Origin: Citrobacter amalonaticus Y19
GTDB lineage: Bacteria > Pseudomonadota > Gammaproteobacteria > Enterobacterales > Enterobacteriaceae
Reading direction: 5' to 3'
NCBI RefSeq assembly: GCF_000981805.1
Contig: NZ_CP011132.1
Span: 3,534,001-3,598,000, forward strand
DNA length: 64,000 bases
Position 1 is the first letter of the stretch; every line of letters starts with the position of its first letter. Position numbers and translations under genes: made by a program. Shown here piece after piece: positions 32,901-41,757 of this stretch. Below the pieces are notes generated by a model that was not told the DNA's origin, did no database searches, and worked only from the letters and a program-made list of their open reading frames with translations.

Positions 32901-35414
32901 CTATCTATCGCCCATCATCACTTCCCCAACCACCAGGTTTTCCACATCCCTGGCCCCTGCGCCCTGGCATTTCTCCATAACGCGCGCGATCAACCCCTCA
33001 TCCATAGTTAACCGCTCCCCCGTCGCCACTAAATACCGCTGCGCTAATTTCTCCAGCTTCGCCAGCACAATGCCCTGCAATATTTCTTCATCTAAAGCGC
33101 GATAGGCCACCGTGGTCATTCGCGCTAAAAACGCCGGACGAAAATGACGTAACAGCGCCTCTCGCAATTCTTCGTTAAACCGCTCGCTATTTAATTCAGA
33201 AACTGGCGTCTCCAGAATCAGTTCCGCCCCGATATTGCTGGTCGCCAGCATCACTGTATTTTTAAAATCAACAATCAGCCCGGTGCCGTCTTCCATTAGC
33301 CCTTTGTCGAAAACGTTATAGAACGCCTCCAGCACATCCGGATGCGCCTTTTCGATCTCATCCAACAGCACCACCGAATAGGGGCGACGGCGCACGGCTT
33401 CGGTTAATGCCCCACCGCTGCCGTAGCCGACGTAACCCGGCGGTGCGCCTTTGAGCTGGCTGACGGTGTGTGCTTCCTGATACTCGGAAAGATTAATGGT
33501 GATGAGGTTACGTTCACCGCCGTACAGGGCGTCGGCCAGCGCATACGCGGTTTCGGTTTTGCCGACGCCGGTTGGCCCCACCAGCAGGAACACGCCGACC
33601 GGCTTCTGCGGGTCGGTCAGGCCGCTGCGATACGCGCGCAAGCGCTGAACGATGGTTTCCAGCGCCGCCTGTTGCCCCATCACCCGTTCACTCATCCGCT
33701 CGACCAGCGTACGCAGGGCGTGGGCTTCATCGGTCAGCATCTGCCCGAGCGGGATCCCCGTCCAGCCGCTAATCACGGCGGCGACGGTGGCGGCATCCAC
33801 GCAATCGGCCACCAGTGGCACTTCCTCGCGCAGCTGTGCGGCAGCGGTTTCCAGCTTGCCAATCAGCGCCGCGCATTCCACCAGTTGCTGCTCCAGTTCT
33901 TCATCATCTTCATCGAGCCGTTCGCTCAGATTCAGCATCCGCTGACGGGCGGCGAGCAGTTCGCCGACCCGCTGGCGCTCATCCTGCCAGCGCCCTTCCA
34001 CTTCCCGCGCCTGAATCTGGAGTTTCTCCGCCTGCACCGCCAGCTCGCACAGCCGGTCGTGATGATCGACACCCACCAGCAGTTCGCGATTCAGCCGCAA
34101 TCCCTCTTCATCGATCGCCGCCCGTTGCTGGCGGATCTCTTCGAGCGCGGGCGGCACATCATGCTGCGCCAGCGCCACGCGCGCGCAGGCAGTGTCGAGC
34201 ACGCTGATGGCTTTGTCCGGCAGTTGTCGTCCGGAGATGTAGCGCTGCGACAGGCGCACCGCTTCGCGGATCGCACTGTCGAGGATCTGTACGCCATGAT
34301 GCGCTTCCAGCTTATCGGCGACCGCCCGCAGCATCACCACCGCGCGATGCTCGTCCGGTTCTTCAATCTGGATACGCTGAAAGCGCCGGTCCAGCGCCGG
34401 ATCCTTCTCGAAATATTTTTTGTACTCCTGCCAGGTCGTCGCCGCGATAGTGCGCAACTCCCCTCTCGCCAGTGCCGGTTTCAGCAGGTTGGCGGCGTCG
34501 CTGCCGCCCTCTGTACCGCCCGCGCCAATCAGCGTGTGGGCTTCGTCGATAAACAAAATGATCGGCTGCGGGGATTTTTTGACCGCATCGATCACCCCTT
34601 TCAGCCGCTGCTCAAATTCGCCCTTTACGCCCGCGCCGGCCTGTAGCAAGCCAAGATCGAGCGCCAGTAGCGCCACGTCGCGCAGCGGCGGCGGCACGTT
34701 GCCTTCAGCGATGCGTCGCGCCAACCCCTCGGCAACGGCGGTTTTCCCCACGCCTGGCGCGCCGACCAAAATCGGGTTGTTCTGCCGACGACGCAGCAGA
34801 ATGTCGATACACTGGCGGATCTCGTTGTCACGACCGATGATCGGGTCGATCCGTCCCTCGCGCGCATCGCGGGTCAGGTCGTGGGTAAACTGATCCAGTA
34901 CGCCGCTGTCATGGTCTGGGCGATCGTCAGACTGCGGCGCATTTTGTTCCTCCACGGAAAGTCGACACCAGTTCCGCCACTGGTTTTCCAGCGTCATGGC
35001 CTGGATGCCGAGCAACAACGGCATCCCCTGCGCCAGTTGGCTACGCAGTCGTTCGCGGGTCAATAATGCCAGCAGCAATAACGCCGAACGCACCTGCGTA
35101 AGACGTTGGAAGGTCGCCAGCAGAATCGCCCCTTCCAGCAGTTCCACTAACTGGACGGAAAAGACCGGCATGCGCGTACAGCCGGTTTTAAACTGCGCCT
35201 GCGTGCGCTGAATCTCTTCACGCAGCCTGTCCGCAGGGATCGCCGCTTCGCTAAGGCAACAGGCCAGATCGCCCTGTTCCTCATCCAGCAGAGCCAGCAG
35301 CAGATGTTCCGGCTCAACAAACCAGTGTCCCTGCGCCCGGCTCCGCTCAGCCGCCTGCTCCAGCGCGCGAAAGCAATTCGGGTTCAGTCGCTGTACCAAC
35401 GCTTTTAAATCCAT
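32901..35414 (-). CDS. clpV: T6SS sheath-recycling ATPase ClpV (TssH)
   Basis: An 837-residue Hsp100-type AAA+ protein. An N-terminal double-Clp domain (about 1-150) is followed by AAA1 with Walker A GAPGVGKTA and Walker B ILFIDEAHTLIGAG, a coiled-coil middle domain rich in Glu/Gln, and AAA2 with GPTGVGKTE and VVLLDEIEKAH. It disassembles contracted TssB/TssC sheaths. I chose the second of two ATGs (35414), six bases after GGGAGG; the first (35420) directly abuts the ribosome site. Its start lies within the tssG reading frame by 68 bases. Confidence 0.96.
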   Translation of the reverse strand: MDLKALVQRLNPNCFRALEQAAERSRAQGHWFVEPEHLLLALLDEEQGDLACCLSEAAIPADRLREEIQRTQAQFKTGCTRMPVFSVQLVELLEGAILLATFQRLTQVRSALLLLALLTRERLRSQLAQGMPLLLGIQAMTLENQWRNWCRLSVEEQNAPQSDDRPDHDSGVLDQFTHDLTRDAREGRIDPIIGRDNEIRQCIDILLRRRQNNPILVGAPGVGKTAVAEGLARRIAEGNVPPPLRDVALLALDLGLLQAGAGVKGEFEQRLKGVIDAVKKSPQPIILFIDEAHTLIGAGGTEGGSDAANLLKPALARGELRTIAATTWQEYKKYFEKDPALDRRFQRIQIEEPDEHRAVVMLRAVADKLEAHHGVQILDSAIREAVRLSQRYISGRQLPDKAISVLDTACARVALAQHDVPPALEEIRQQRAAIDEEGLRLNRELLVGVDHHDRLCELAVQAEKLQIQAREVEGRWQDERQRVGELLAARQRMLNLSERLDEDDEELEQQLVECAALIGKLETAAAQLREEVPLVADCVDAATVAAVISGWTGIPLGQMLTDEAHALRTLVERMSERVMGQQAALETIVQRLRAYRSGLTDPQKPVGVFLLVGPTGVGKTETAYALADALYGGERNLITINLSEYQEAHTVSQLKGAPPGYVGYGSGGALTEAVRRRPYSVVLLDEIEKAHPDVLEAFYNVFDKGLMEDGTGLIVDFKNTVMLATSNIGAELILETPVSELNSERFNEELREALLRHFRPAFLARMTTVAYRALDEEILQGIVLAKLEKLAQRYLVATGERLTMDEGLIARVMEKCQGAGARDVENLVVGEVMMGDR

Positions 35415-36318
35415 GTTCATCCTCCCTGAAAAACAGACGACAGCAACACGGCGGCGCTTTGCGCCCCTGTAGCTGTGCGGTACGCCCCAGGCGCGGAGGC
35501 CGCGCGCGGGACAGATGCGTGTCGAGCGTCAACGTCCCACGCATCACCAGTTCCAGTGAAATCGCGGCGCCAAACCAGAGGCGTCCGGCCAGGCTCAGCG
35601 TGGTGAAGCCTTCGCCACCGGGTAAAAATGAGCGCCACTGCGCGGCATTGCTGGCGATCAAATGGATCCGGATGCCCGCGTGTTGATGCCAGGCATGGCG
35701 GCCTGCCACGCTGTTGCGCCCCAGCCGACAGCCGGTGCGGCTCTGCGCGTCGGCGGGCAGCGCCTGCCAGCGCCCCACAAACTCCTCCACCGACACGGTG
35801 ATGTTCATCATCGCCGCCGCCAGTGCAACAAATCCTGCGCCACTGCGCCTGCGGTTTGCCAACAGACCACTTTGGATCAGCGATAACGGCACCTGCGCCG
35901 GACGCGCCCTGGTCAAAAAACCAGACAGCGCCTGTATGAGCTCGCCCCCTGCCGCCTGCTCTCGTCGGGCATACGGCGTCGCCAGCCGATATACGCTCCG
36001 GCTCCGGCAGTCGTGTTCAATCATCCGCTGCTCAAACAGGTTGAGGAAATCCTGTGCCGCCTGCGGCAACGCCTCCAGTCCGTCGTAGGGTAAAACGCCG
36101 TCCGCGCCGCCCAGACCGAGGCTTCGCACCTGTACGCGCGCCCCCTGTAAACGGCCAATCTCCGCCGGGGCAAAGGTCAGCCCCAGCTCACCGCGAAGTT
36201 CAGGCGACACGCCGCTCAGTTCGAGCAACCGGACGCATTGTTCCAGCGAAAAGCGCCAGGGTTCGCGCCGTAGCTGCGCTATCACACTATCGGCAGGGTG
36301 GGATCGGTATCGCGCCAT
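35347..36318 (-). CDS. tssG: T6SS baseplate protein TssG
   Basis: A 323-residue baseplate wedge protein. The N-terminal motif EPWRFSLEQCVRLLEL and the mid-region QDFLNLFEQRMIEH are typical, and the homologous part ends around PPRLGRTAQLQG. The frame then runs about 30 residues further and overlaps clpV by 68 bases. The 5' end overlaps tssF by 37 bases. TssG joins TssF, TssE and TssK in the wedge that nucleates the sheath. Confidence 0.92.
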   Translation of the reverse strand: MARYRSHPADSVIAQLRREPWRFSLEQCVRLLELSGVSPELRGELGLTFAPAEIGRLQGARVQVRSLGLGGADGVLPYDGLEALPQAAQDFLNLFEQRMIEHDCRSRSVYRLATPYARREQAAGGELIQALSGFLTRARPAQVPLSLIQSGLLANRRRSGAGFVALAAAMMNITVSVEEFVGRWQALPADAQSRTGCRLGRNSVAGRHAWHQHAGIRIHLIASNAAQWRSFLPGGEGFTTLSLAGRLWFGAAISLELVMRGTLTLDTHLSRARPPRLGRTAQLQGRKAPPCCCRLFFREDEHGFKSVGTATEPELLSRAGAGG

Positions 36319-38003
36319 AGCGGGATCTCCTCGCTGTCATCCTGCAACACGGTATGCACAAAGCAATTCGCCGTAGCGTTACGCGCCAGAAAACGGGCGA
36401 TAATCGCGGCAAAAAGCAGGCGACTGCTGGCGGTGAACGCCTGAGGATCCAGCGTCAGCGTGACCCGAATGCCGTTACGCCAGCCACGCCACGCATCGCG
36501 GCCAGAATGCTCGCTGACCCGCTCACAGCGCATCGCACGGATGCCGTCGATCTGCTGCCAGACCGCCGCCGATTCTCCCGAAGAGGCATACAAAGAGAGC
36601 ATCTCTTTCAGTGACGCCAGTGACTCCTCGCTTTCGGTCAGCGACACATGATTGAGCACCAGTGAGGAAACCAACTTCCAGCGTGCGTTCCGCTGCCTTA
36701 CGGACTGACCCGGATTCGTCGGCGTGCCCAACAAACACACCTGCGCTATCGGCCCCGGAAACTCAAAGGCCAGCGGGGTTCCTGCCGCCAGCGACGGCGC
36801 GCGCTCACCGTTGGTGCACAGAAGCGTTGCCGTCAGCGTGGACGATTCATCGGCGGCAAAGGGATCAAAACGACTGTCCACCAGCGTCAGCCAGAGATCG
36901 TTCTCCTGACGATAATGTCGCCGCGCATGCCAGAACCAGCGGGCATCAGCATGCTGCTGCGCGCCGTAATAGGCCGGCACCGGCCAGGCGTCATCACGTC
37001 GGCTCATCCACAGTTGCACAACGCGGTAGATTTGCATCTCTTTGTCGTAGAGATCGGCAACCAGCCGGTATTCGCTGTGTGTGTGCCCGACGGGCAGCGG
37101 TTCCGAGGTTCGCGTAAACAGATTCACCACCGGTACGCAGTCGAGACGCACATCGTCCCGCGTCAGATGCAGCGCCATGTCCGGAGCGCGACGAAAAGGA
37201 ATGCAGAGCGTTATCGTGTCGCCGTCCTGATCCTGCGGGATCGGCAAATCGAAATACATCAGCGCCTGCGGGCAGTGCATCCAGGCGCTCAACGCCAGCC
37301 CGCTGGACTCAACGCCCGGCTCGCTCGCCAGCAGGTGTTCCGCATTTTCGAGCCCTACGGGTTGTGGGCGCTCTGGGCCTATCGAGTGGGCATAGAGCAG
37401 GTCGAAAAGCGCGGCGTTAATCTGCGAAGCCCCCGCAAGGTAAATGCGCAGCGTGCGCATCGCCAACGTGGAAAACTGCCAGGGCGATAAACAACGAAGG
37501 CGAATCGACAATGCGCCCCGCGCCTGGCTTAACCCGCACGCCTGACGAGCCGCGCTCGCGTCGAGCCAGGTGAGGTCATCGATCACGACCGGCCACAGCG
37601 TATGCTGCAATGCAGTGCGCCACCAGACCGTTTCGCCCTCTGCCGTCAGTGCGTACAGCGGCGTACCGGCGGGCAGCGTGTAGCCCTGGGTCAGATCGCC
37701 CGCCAGCGGATCGGGCGTAAAGCGGGCGGTGGCAAATGAGGGATAGGGTCGCAGCAGATGCGGGGTGAGCAGTTCCAGAAGCGATTCGCTCAGTTCGCTA
37801 AACCCCTCGTCCAGTCGCTGGTTCAGGCGCGCGCTTTGCAGCGCGAACCCTTCCAGCAGCCGTTCAACGTGCGGGTCAGGACAGTCAAATTCGCTTAACC
37901 GCAGGCGGGCGGCGATCTTCGGATGCTGGCGGGAAAATTCACCGCTGGCGGCACGCAACCACCGGAGTTCCTGCAAAAAATCCTCCAGCAACCTGTCGTC
38001 CAT
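36282..38003 (-). CDS. tssF: T6SS baseplate protein TssF
   Basis: A 573-residue protein with the TssF N-terminal signature LLEDFLQELRWLRAASGEFSRQHPKIAARL and the conserved PDPHVERLLEGFALQSARL and LLTPHLLRPYPSFATARF. The end includes RNATANCFVHTVLQDD. It forms the main part of the baseplate wedge, in two copies per TssG. It lies 18 bases after tssE. Confidence 0.95.
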   Translation of the reverse strand: MDDRLLEDFLQELRWLRAASGEFSRQHPKIAARLRLSEFDCPDPHVERLLEGFALQSARLNQRLDEGFSELSESLLELLTPHLLRPYPSFATARFTPDPLAGDLTQGYTLPAGTPLYALTAEGETVWWRTALQHTLWPVVIDDLTWLDASAARQACGLSQARGALSIRLRCLSPWQFSTLAMRTLRIYLAGASQINAALFDLLYAHSIGPERPQPVGLENAEHLLASEPGVESSGLALSAWMHCPQALMYFDLPIPQDQDGDTITLCIPFRRAPDMALHLTRDDVRLDCVPVVNLFTRTSEPLPVGHTHSEYRLVADLYDKEMQIYRVVQLWMSRRDDAWPVPAYYGAQQHADARWFWHARRHYRQENDLWLTLVDSRFDPFAADESSTLTATLLCTNGERAPSLAAGTPLAFEFPGPIAQVCLLGTPTNPGQSVRQRNARWKLVSSLVLNHVSLTESEESLASLKEMLSLYASSGESAAVWQQIDGIRAMRCERVSEHSGRDAWRGWRNGIRVTLTLDPQAFTASSRLLFAAIIARFLARNATANCFVHTVLQDDSEEIPLWRDTDPTLPIV

Positions 38004-38021
38004 CGTTCTCTCCTGTTGGCG

Positions 38022-38402
38022 TTACCACCAACGACCATTTCGATATGCCAGGTCCAGCGCCAGCAGCGCATCGTCATCCCTCAGTTGCGCTTCGAGATGA
38101 AGTGCCAGCGTGGTGTGGCGCGCCTCTTTGACACTCACCGTCAACGCTTTAATACGGGGTTCAAGATGCAAAATCGTGCGTCTGAGCTGGCGACAAAACC
38201 AGTCGAGCACCCGATCATCATCCGCATGGATGCCGTGCCATTCGGGCACGCCCCAGGCGAGCAGCGCGGGGAGTGACGCGGCGTCTTTCGGCGCACGGCT
38301 GTTGAACAACCTGCGCAGTTCCCGGTAGACCGACTCGCGAGGTGAGAGAGTCTCATCCGCCAGCCTGTCGAGTAGTGCAACCGGTATGGAGGCGCTCATC
38401 AT
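38022..38402 (-). CDS. tssE: T6SS baseplate protein TssE (gp25-like)
   Basis: A 126-residue gp25/GPW-like protein: LLDRLADETLSPRESVYRELRRLFNSRA near the start, and the core segment LHLEPRIKALTVSVKEARHTTLALHLEAQL with the EPR motif of the fold. The start overlaps the hcp stop (TGATGATG); a second ATG three bases later is also possible. It connects the baseplate with the first sheath ring. Confidence 0.92.
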   Translation of the reverse strand: MMSASIPVALLDRLADETLSPRESVYRELRRLFNSRAPKDAASLPALLAWGVPEWHGIHADDDRVLDWFCRQLRRTILHLEPRIKALTVSVKEARHTTLALHLEAQLRDDDALLALDLAYRNGRWW

Positions 38403-38887
38403 CAGCTCCCTTTCTTATTCATCGTCATATCCCAGACCGAAGAGCTGGTTCCCTGCTGAGTCCCCTCCGATTTCTGCGCGGTAATTTCCCATTTGATTTT
38501 GGTGAAATTCAGCGACATCGTTTCGACCGGTTTTCCGCCGGACCCGCCGCTTACGCTCAGGTGAGAAATGATGACATTGGTCAGGGTGTAGACGATAAAA
38601 GGCAGCATTTTGCCGTCATCATTGCGGCACAGCGTCAGCTTTGCTTCTTTGATCATTTTGCCGCTACAGCAGTATTCGTTGAGCACCGGGGTGGCGAGAT
38701 CGACAAACTTGGTCAGCGACATCTCCCCTACGTGCGCGCGCCCGGAGGTGCGCTCGGTGTTGCTGACATCGTTGGTCACCTGCATCGCCACGTTGTGGCT
38801 GAAGGACATGATCTCAATCTGATCGGTAAAGCCATCAGCCTGACTTTCACCCTTGATATCGTCCAGTTTTAAAAAAATAGCATCCAT
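38402..38887 (-). CDS. hcp: T6SS tube protein Hcp (TssD)
   Basis: A 161-residue tube protein with MDAIFLKLDDIKGESQADGF and IEIMSFSHNV at the start, the expected Hcp family opening. Later LTKFVDLATPVLNEYCCSGK and KIKWEITAQ match the beta-barrel core. Hexameric rings stack into the inner tube and chaperone small effectors. A strong AAAGGAG site precedes the ATG. It lies between tssC and tssE as in many T6SS loci. It has no C-terminal toxin extension. Confidence 0.95.
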   Translation of the reverse strand: MDAIFLKLDDIKGESQADGFTDQIEIMSFSHNVAMQVTNDVSNTERTSGRAHVGEMSLTKFVDLATPVLNEYCCSGKMIKEAKLTLCRNDDGKMLPFIVYTLTNVIISHLSVSGGSGGKPVETMSLNFTKIKWEITAQKSEGTQQGTSSSVWDMTMNKKGS

Positions 38888-38904
38888 GATTTATCTCCTT
38901 TTAA

Positions 38905-40386
38905 TCAGGCAACTGCCGGTGGCGGCAGCTCAGCAACCAGACGAATTGAAGTGGTCAACTCTTCCAGTTGGAAATGTGGGCGCAGAAAAACGACGGCCCG
39001 ATAAACACCCGGCTTACCGGGAACGTCACTGACGTCAACCCGCGCTTCGCGTAGCGGGTAACGGGCTTTGATCTCCTGCGGCGCGCTGTCGCGCAGCAGA
39101 ACGTAGTCGGCAATCCAGTTATTGAGATAGCTTTCCACCTCGTCGCGGCTCATAAAACTGCCGACTTTGTCGCGCATAATGACCTTGAGATAGTGAGCGA
39201 AGCGGGAGGCGGCAAGGATGTAAGGCAGCATCGCGGAAATGCGCGCGTTGGCGTTAGCTTCCGGCGTGTTGTAGATCCTCGCCTGATTCGTGGTTTGCCC
39301 GCCAAAAAAAGCGCCCGTGTTGCTGTTCTTCTTGTGGCACAGGGCAACAAACCCCAGATCGTTCAGCTCTTTCTCCCGGCGATCGGTAATGGCAATCTCC
39401 GTTGGGCAGCGCAAACTGATATCACCGGAAGGCGTGCTGAAGGTATGCGCCGGAAGATCTTCCACCAGCCCGCCGCCTTCCGCACCGCGAATCGCCGCGC
39501 ACCAGCCGTACAACGCAAAGGCATCGGTGATTCGGTTTGCCAGCTTCCACGCCGCGTTGCCCCACAGGTACTTACTGGCATCCAGACCGTTGACGTCCTC
39601 AACAAAGTTGACCCCTTCCACGGGTACGGTATCCGGGCCATAGGGCAAGCGCTGCAATACATGGGGTAACACCAGCGTCACATAGCGGGACTCATCGCTT
39701 TCACGAAATGCCCGCCATTTGATCAGCTCAGCACTTTCGAAGATCTTCGCCAGATCGCGCGGCACGCCCAGCTCAGCAAACGATCCCATATCAAACAGAC
39801 GTGGACTGGCCGCAGCAATAAAGGGAGCATGCGCCGCCGCCGCGACCTGCGAAATTTTCTCCAGCAGCGCCACGTCCTGCGGATGGCGACCAAATTCATA
39901 ATCGCCGACCAGCACGCTATACGGGTTGCCGCCAAAGGTGCCGTATTCATCTTCATACAGCTTTTTGAACAACGTGCTTTGATCGAACTCCACCGCTTTT
40001 TCGAGGTCGTTTTGCAGCTCTTTACGCGAGACATTGAGCAGGCGCAGCTTGAGTCGGGAACTGGTCTCGGTGTTCATCACAAACTGATGAAGCCCGCGCC
40101 AGGACGCCTCCAGCCGCTGCATGTCCGGATGATGTAGCACCTCATTAAGCTGAGCGCTGATGAGCGCGTCAATTTGTGCGATACGATGGTTGATCATGGC
40201 GACCGTGTCGCTTTCCACCGCCATGCCTTCATCAAGGATCTGCGTCGCCAGTTCTTCCAGCATGTCGCGGGCGTAGGTCTGCTGCAGTTCATCGCGCGCC
40301 ATGCGCCCTTCCTGAATGATGCGATCCAATACGCTCAGCGTGACCGTTTGCCCGCCCGTTTCAGCCTGTTCCTGAACCGTTTCCAT
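38905..40386 (-). CDS. tssC: T6SS sheath large subunit TssC
   Basis: A 493-residue sheath protein. Typical segments are ASWRGLHQFVMNTETSSRLKLRLLNVS, FKKLYEDEYGTFGGNPYSVLVGDYEFGR and PFIAAASPRLF. The C-terminal handshake region (EARVDVSDVPGKPGVYRAVVFLRPHFQLEEL) is intact. It polymerises with TssB around the Hcp tube and drives injection by contraction. A 17-base gap separates it from tssB. Confidence 0.97.
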   Translation of the reverse strand: METVQEQAETGGQTVTLSVLDRIIQEGRMARDELQQTYARDMLEELATQILDEGMAVESDTVAMINHRIAQIDALISAQLNEVLHHPDMQRLEASWRGLHQFVMNTETSSRLKLRLLNVSRKELQNDLEKAVEFDQSTLFKKLYEDEYGTFGGNPYSVLVGDYEFGRHPQDVALLEKISQVAAAAHAPFIAAASPRLFDMGSFAELGVPRDLAKIFESAELIKWRAFRESDESRYVTLVLPHVLQRLPYGPDTVPVEGVNFVEDVNGLDASKYLWGNAAWKLANRITDAFALYGWCAAIRGAEGGGLVEDLPAHTFSTPSGDISLRCPTEIAITDRREKELNDLGFVALCHKKNSNTGAFFGGQTTNQARIYNTPEANANARISAMLPYILAASRFAHYLKVIMRDKVGSFMSRDEVESYLNNWIADYVLLRDSAPQEIKARYPLREARVDVSDVPGKPGVYRAVVFLRPHFQLEELTTSIRLVAELPPPAVA

Positions 40387-40403
40387 TGTTCGTTCCTCTT
40401 CGG

Positions 40404-40916
40404 TTACGCGTTTTCTGCCGGTTTGTCTTCCGTTATTGGCCGTAACGCCTGAAGTTCAGCGTTGTCATTGACCACCTGCTGGAGCAGAGCATCCAGATCG
40501 TCGTTACCATCCAGTTTGGTCAGCAGATCGCGCAGGCGCTGGCGAGCCAGAAACAGACGCTGAAGGGGTTTCACTTGATCAATAATGTTAAGCGGAGAGA
40601 AATCGTCGATGGTTTTGAAATGAAGCTCGATGTTGAATTTGCTGTCATCATTCGCCAGCCGATTTTCCACCTGGAGCGCCAGGCGAGGTGCGATCGACGC
40701 GAGCACATCATCAAAGTTATCACGATCGATATCGACAAACCGCCGGTCACGTAGCTTTTCAGGCGGAGAGGCTGGCTGGCCGGATAAATCGGCTAAAATA
40801 CCGACAACAAGAGGCAATTCCTTTTTTTCTATTGCTCCACCCGTTTCCACGTCATAGGTAATTTGTACCCGTGGAGGTCTAATTCGACTGAGTTTATGTT
40901 GAATACTCTCTGCCAT
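40404..40916 (-). CDS. tssB: T6SS sheath small subunit TssB
   Basis: A 170-residue protein with the family opening SIQHKLSRIRPPRVQITYDVETGGA and the motif ELPLVVGILADLSG. DRRFVDIDRDNFDDVLASIAPRL and the C-terminal DLLTKLDGNDDLDALLQQV are also typical. It is the first gene of the leftward T6SS operon, with an AGGACAAGTT ribosome region. Its promoter must lie in the AT-rich divergent region upstream. Confidence 0.96.
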   Translation of the reverse strand: MAESIQHKLSRIRPPRVQITYDVETGGAIEKKELPLVVGILADLSGQPASPPEKLRDRRFVDIDRDNFDDVLASIAPRLALQVENRLANDDSKFNIELHFKTIDDFSPLNIIDQVKPLQRLFLARQRLRDLLTKLDGNDDLDALLQQVVNDNAELQALRPITEDKPAENA

Positions 40917-41090
40917 AACTTGTCCTTTTTCACAATAAGAATCCCTGGTGCAACCTTGCGTGCACCTTTATTTGAAAACGTTATTTCAGAAAATCAATCG
41001 CCATTATAAAAAACACAATGGAAAATAAATATCAACCAATTTTTGTTTTCAGGATAGGAATCTTCCTAGTTGATCAATATCACATATATC

Positions 41091-41110
41091 GAATAATAAC
41101 GTTATTATTC
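41091..41110. promoter_or_regulatory. Perfect 20-bp palindrome in the T6SS control region
   Basis: GAATAATAAC is followed directly by its reverse complement, giving a gapless palindrome. It lies 175 bases from tssB and 176 bases from tssJ, almost exactly midway between the two operons, as expected of an operator shared by both. Confidence 0.65.
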
Positions 41111-41138
41111 AACACCATATAAAAAAGTAGATGATGGG

Positions 41139-41164
41139 GTGAATATTCCATATGGTATATTCAC
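41139..41164. promoter_or_regulatory. 26-base near-perfect palindrome upstream of tssJ
   Basis: GTGAATATTCCAT is followed by ATGGTATATTCAC; 12 of 13 base pairs match. It ends 121 bases before the tssJ ATG. It is probably an operator of a dimeric regulator; which one is unknown. Confidence 0.6.
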
Positions 41165-41285
41165 TCTACGGGCATACTCTATTTTCACCTGTTTATTTAA
41201 TGATTAACGCCGAATAATGATTTAAATCAACTAAACAAACCTCACCATTAATTATTTTCTTAAGGAGGATATAAAAGGAATTTAT

Positions 41286-41756
41286 ATGACTAACGGCAGA
41301 AGCCATTTGGCCAGAATAATATTTATTACTTGTTTAGCATTACTTAATAATGGCTGTTCATTCTGGTCAAATCAGGTGGAATTAAAGACGGTGGTCATTG
41401 ATACCGTCGCGGACGCTAATGATAACACCCCTGTCGCCGTGGATATTGTCGCCATTGCCGATGCCTCGCTTGTGCCTGTGGTACAGACGCTGTCGGCAAC
41501 GCAGTGGTTTAACGCCAGAGCGCAACTGCAGCGCGACTACCCTGGCGGTTTACAGGTGTGGTCTCTGGAGCTGGTTCCCGGCTCCCGCTTTATCGCTGAT
41601 GACAATCCGCTGAGCGGTGTCCCGGCAGAAGCCACGCTGCTGTTCGCCCGCTATCGCAGCGAAGGCGAGCACCGCCTGCGACTGGACAATATCACCGCCC
41701 TGCATCTGCGACTGATGACGGACGAGGCGGTACTGGCTCCTGAACAAGGAAAGTAA
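41286..41756 (+). CDS. tssJ: T6SS outer-membrane lipoprotein TssJ
   Basis: A 156-residue lipoprotein. The N-terminal signal (ARIIFITCLALLNNGC) ends in a cysteine at about residue 24 that would be lipidated, although the -3 position is Asn rather than the usual Leu, so the lipobox is imperfect. The body is a transthyretin-like beta sandwich with the Pro/Val-rich loop NDNTPVAVDIVAIAD. It anchors the TssJLM complex to the outer membrane. First gene of the rightward operon, with AAGGA upstream; tssK starts one base after its stop. Confidence 0.9.
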   Translation: MTNGRSHLARIIFITCLALLNNGCSFWSNQVELKTVVIDTVADANDNTPVAVDIVAIADASLVPVVQTLSATQWFNARAQLQRDYPGGLQVWSLELVPGSRFIADDNPLSGVPAEATLLFARYRSEGEHRLRLDNITALHLRLMTDEAVLAPEQGK

Positions 41757-41757
41757 T

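Larger units (their letters stand above)
40917..41285. promoter_or_regulatory. Divergent T6SS control region (tssB / tssJ)
   Basis: A 369-base, strongly AT-rich gap between the two T6SS operons. It contains four inverted repeats: GGTGCA-N8-TGCACC (40947-40966), TAGGAA-TC...TTCCTA (41055-41068), a perfect 20-bp palindrome at 41091-41110, and a 26-base near-perfect palindrome at 41139-41164. A possible rightward promoter is TTGATC (41070) with an ATAATA-like -10 17 bases on. Such AT-rich T6SS promoters are usual H-NS targets. No ORF is supported here. Confidence 0.7.

Noticed and set aside
33468..34646. A 392-codon open frame opposite clpV
   Set aside because: Shadow of the conserved ClpV coding sequence; its composition is unlike a real protein.
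40947..40966. A sigma-54-like sequence upstream of tssB (GTGCAC...TTGCA on the minus strand)
   Set aside because: The spacing between the -24-like and -12-like parts is one base too long and the -24 GG is missing; it is better described as the inverted repeat GGTGCA-N8-TGCACC.
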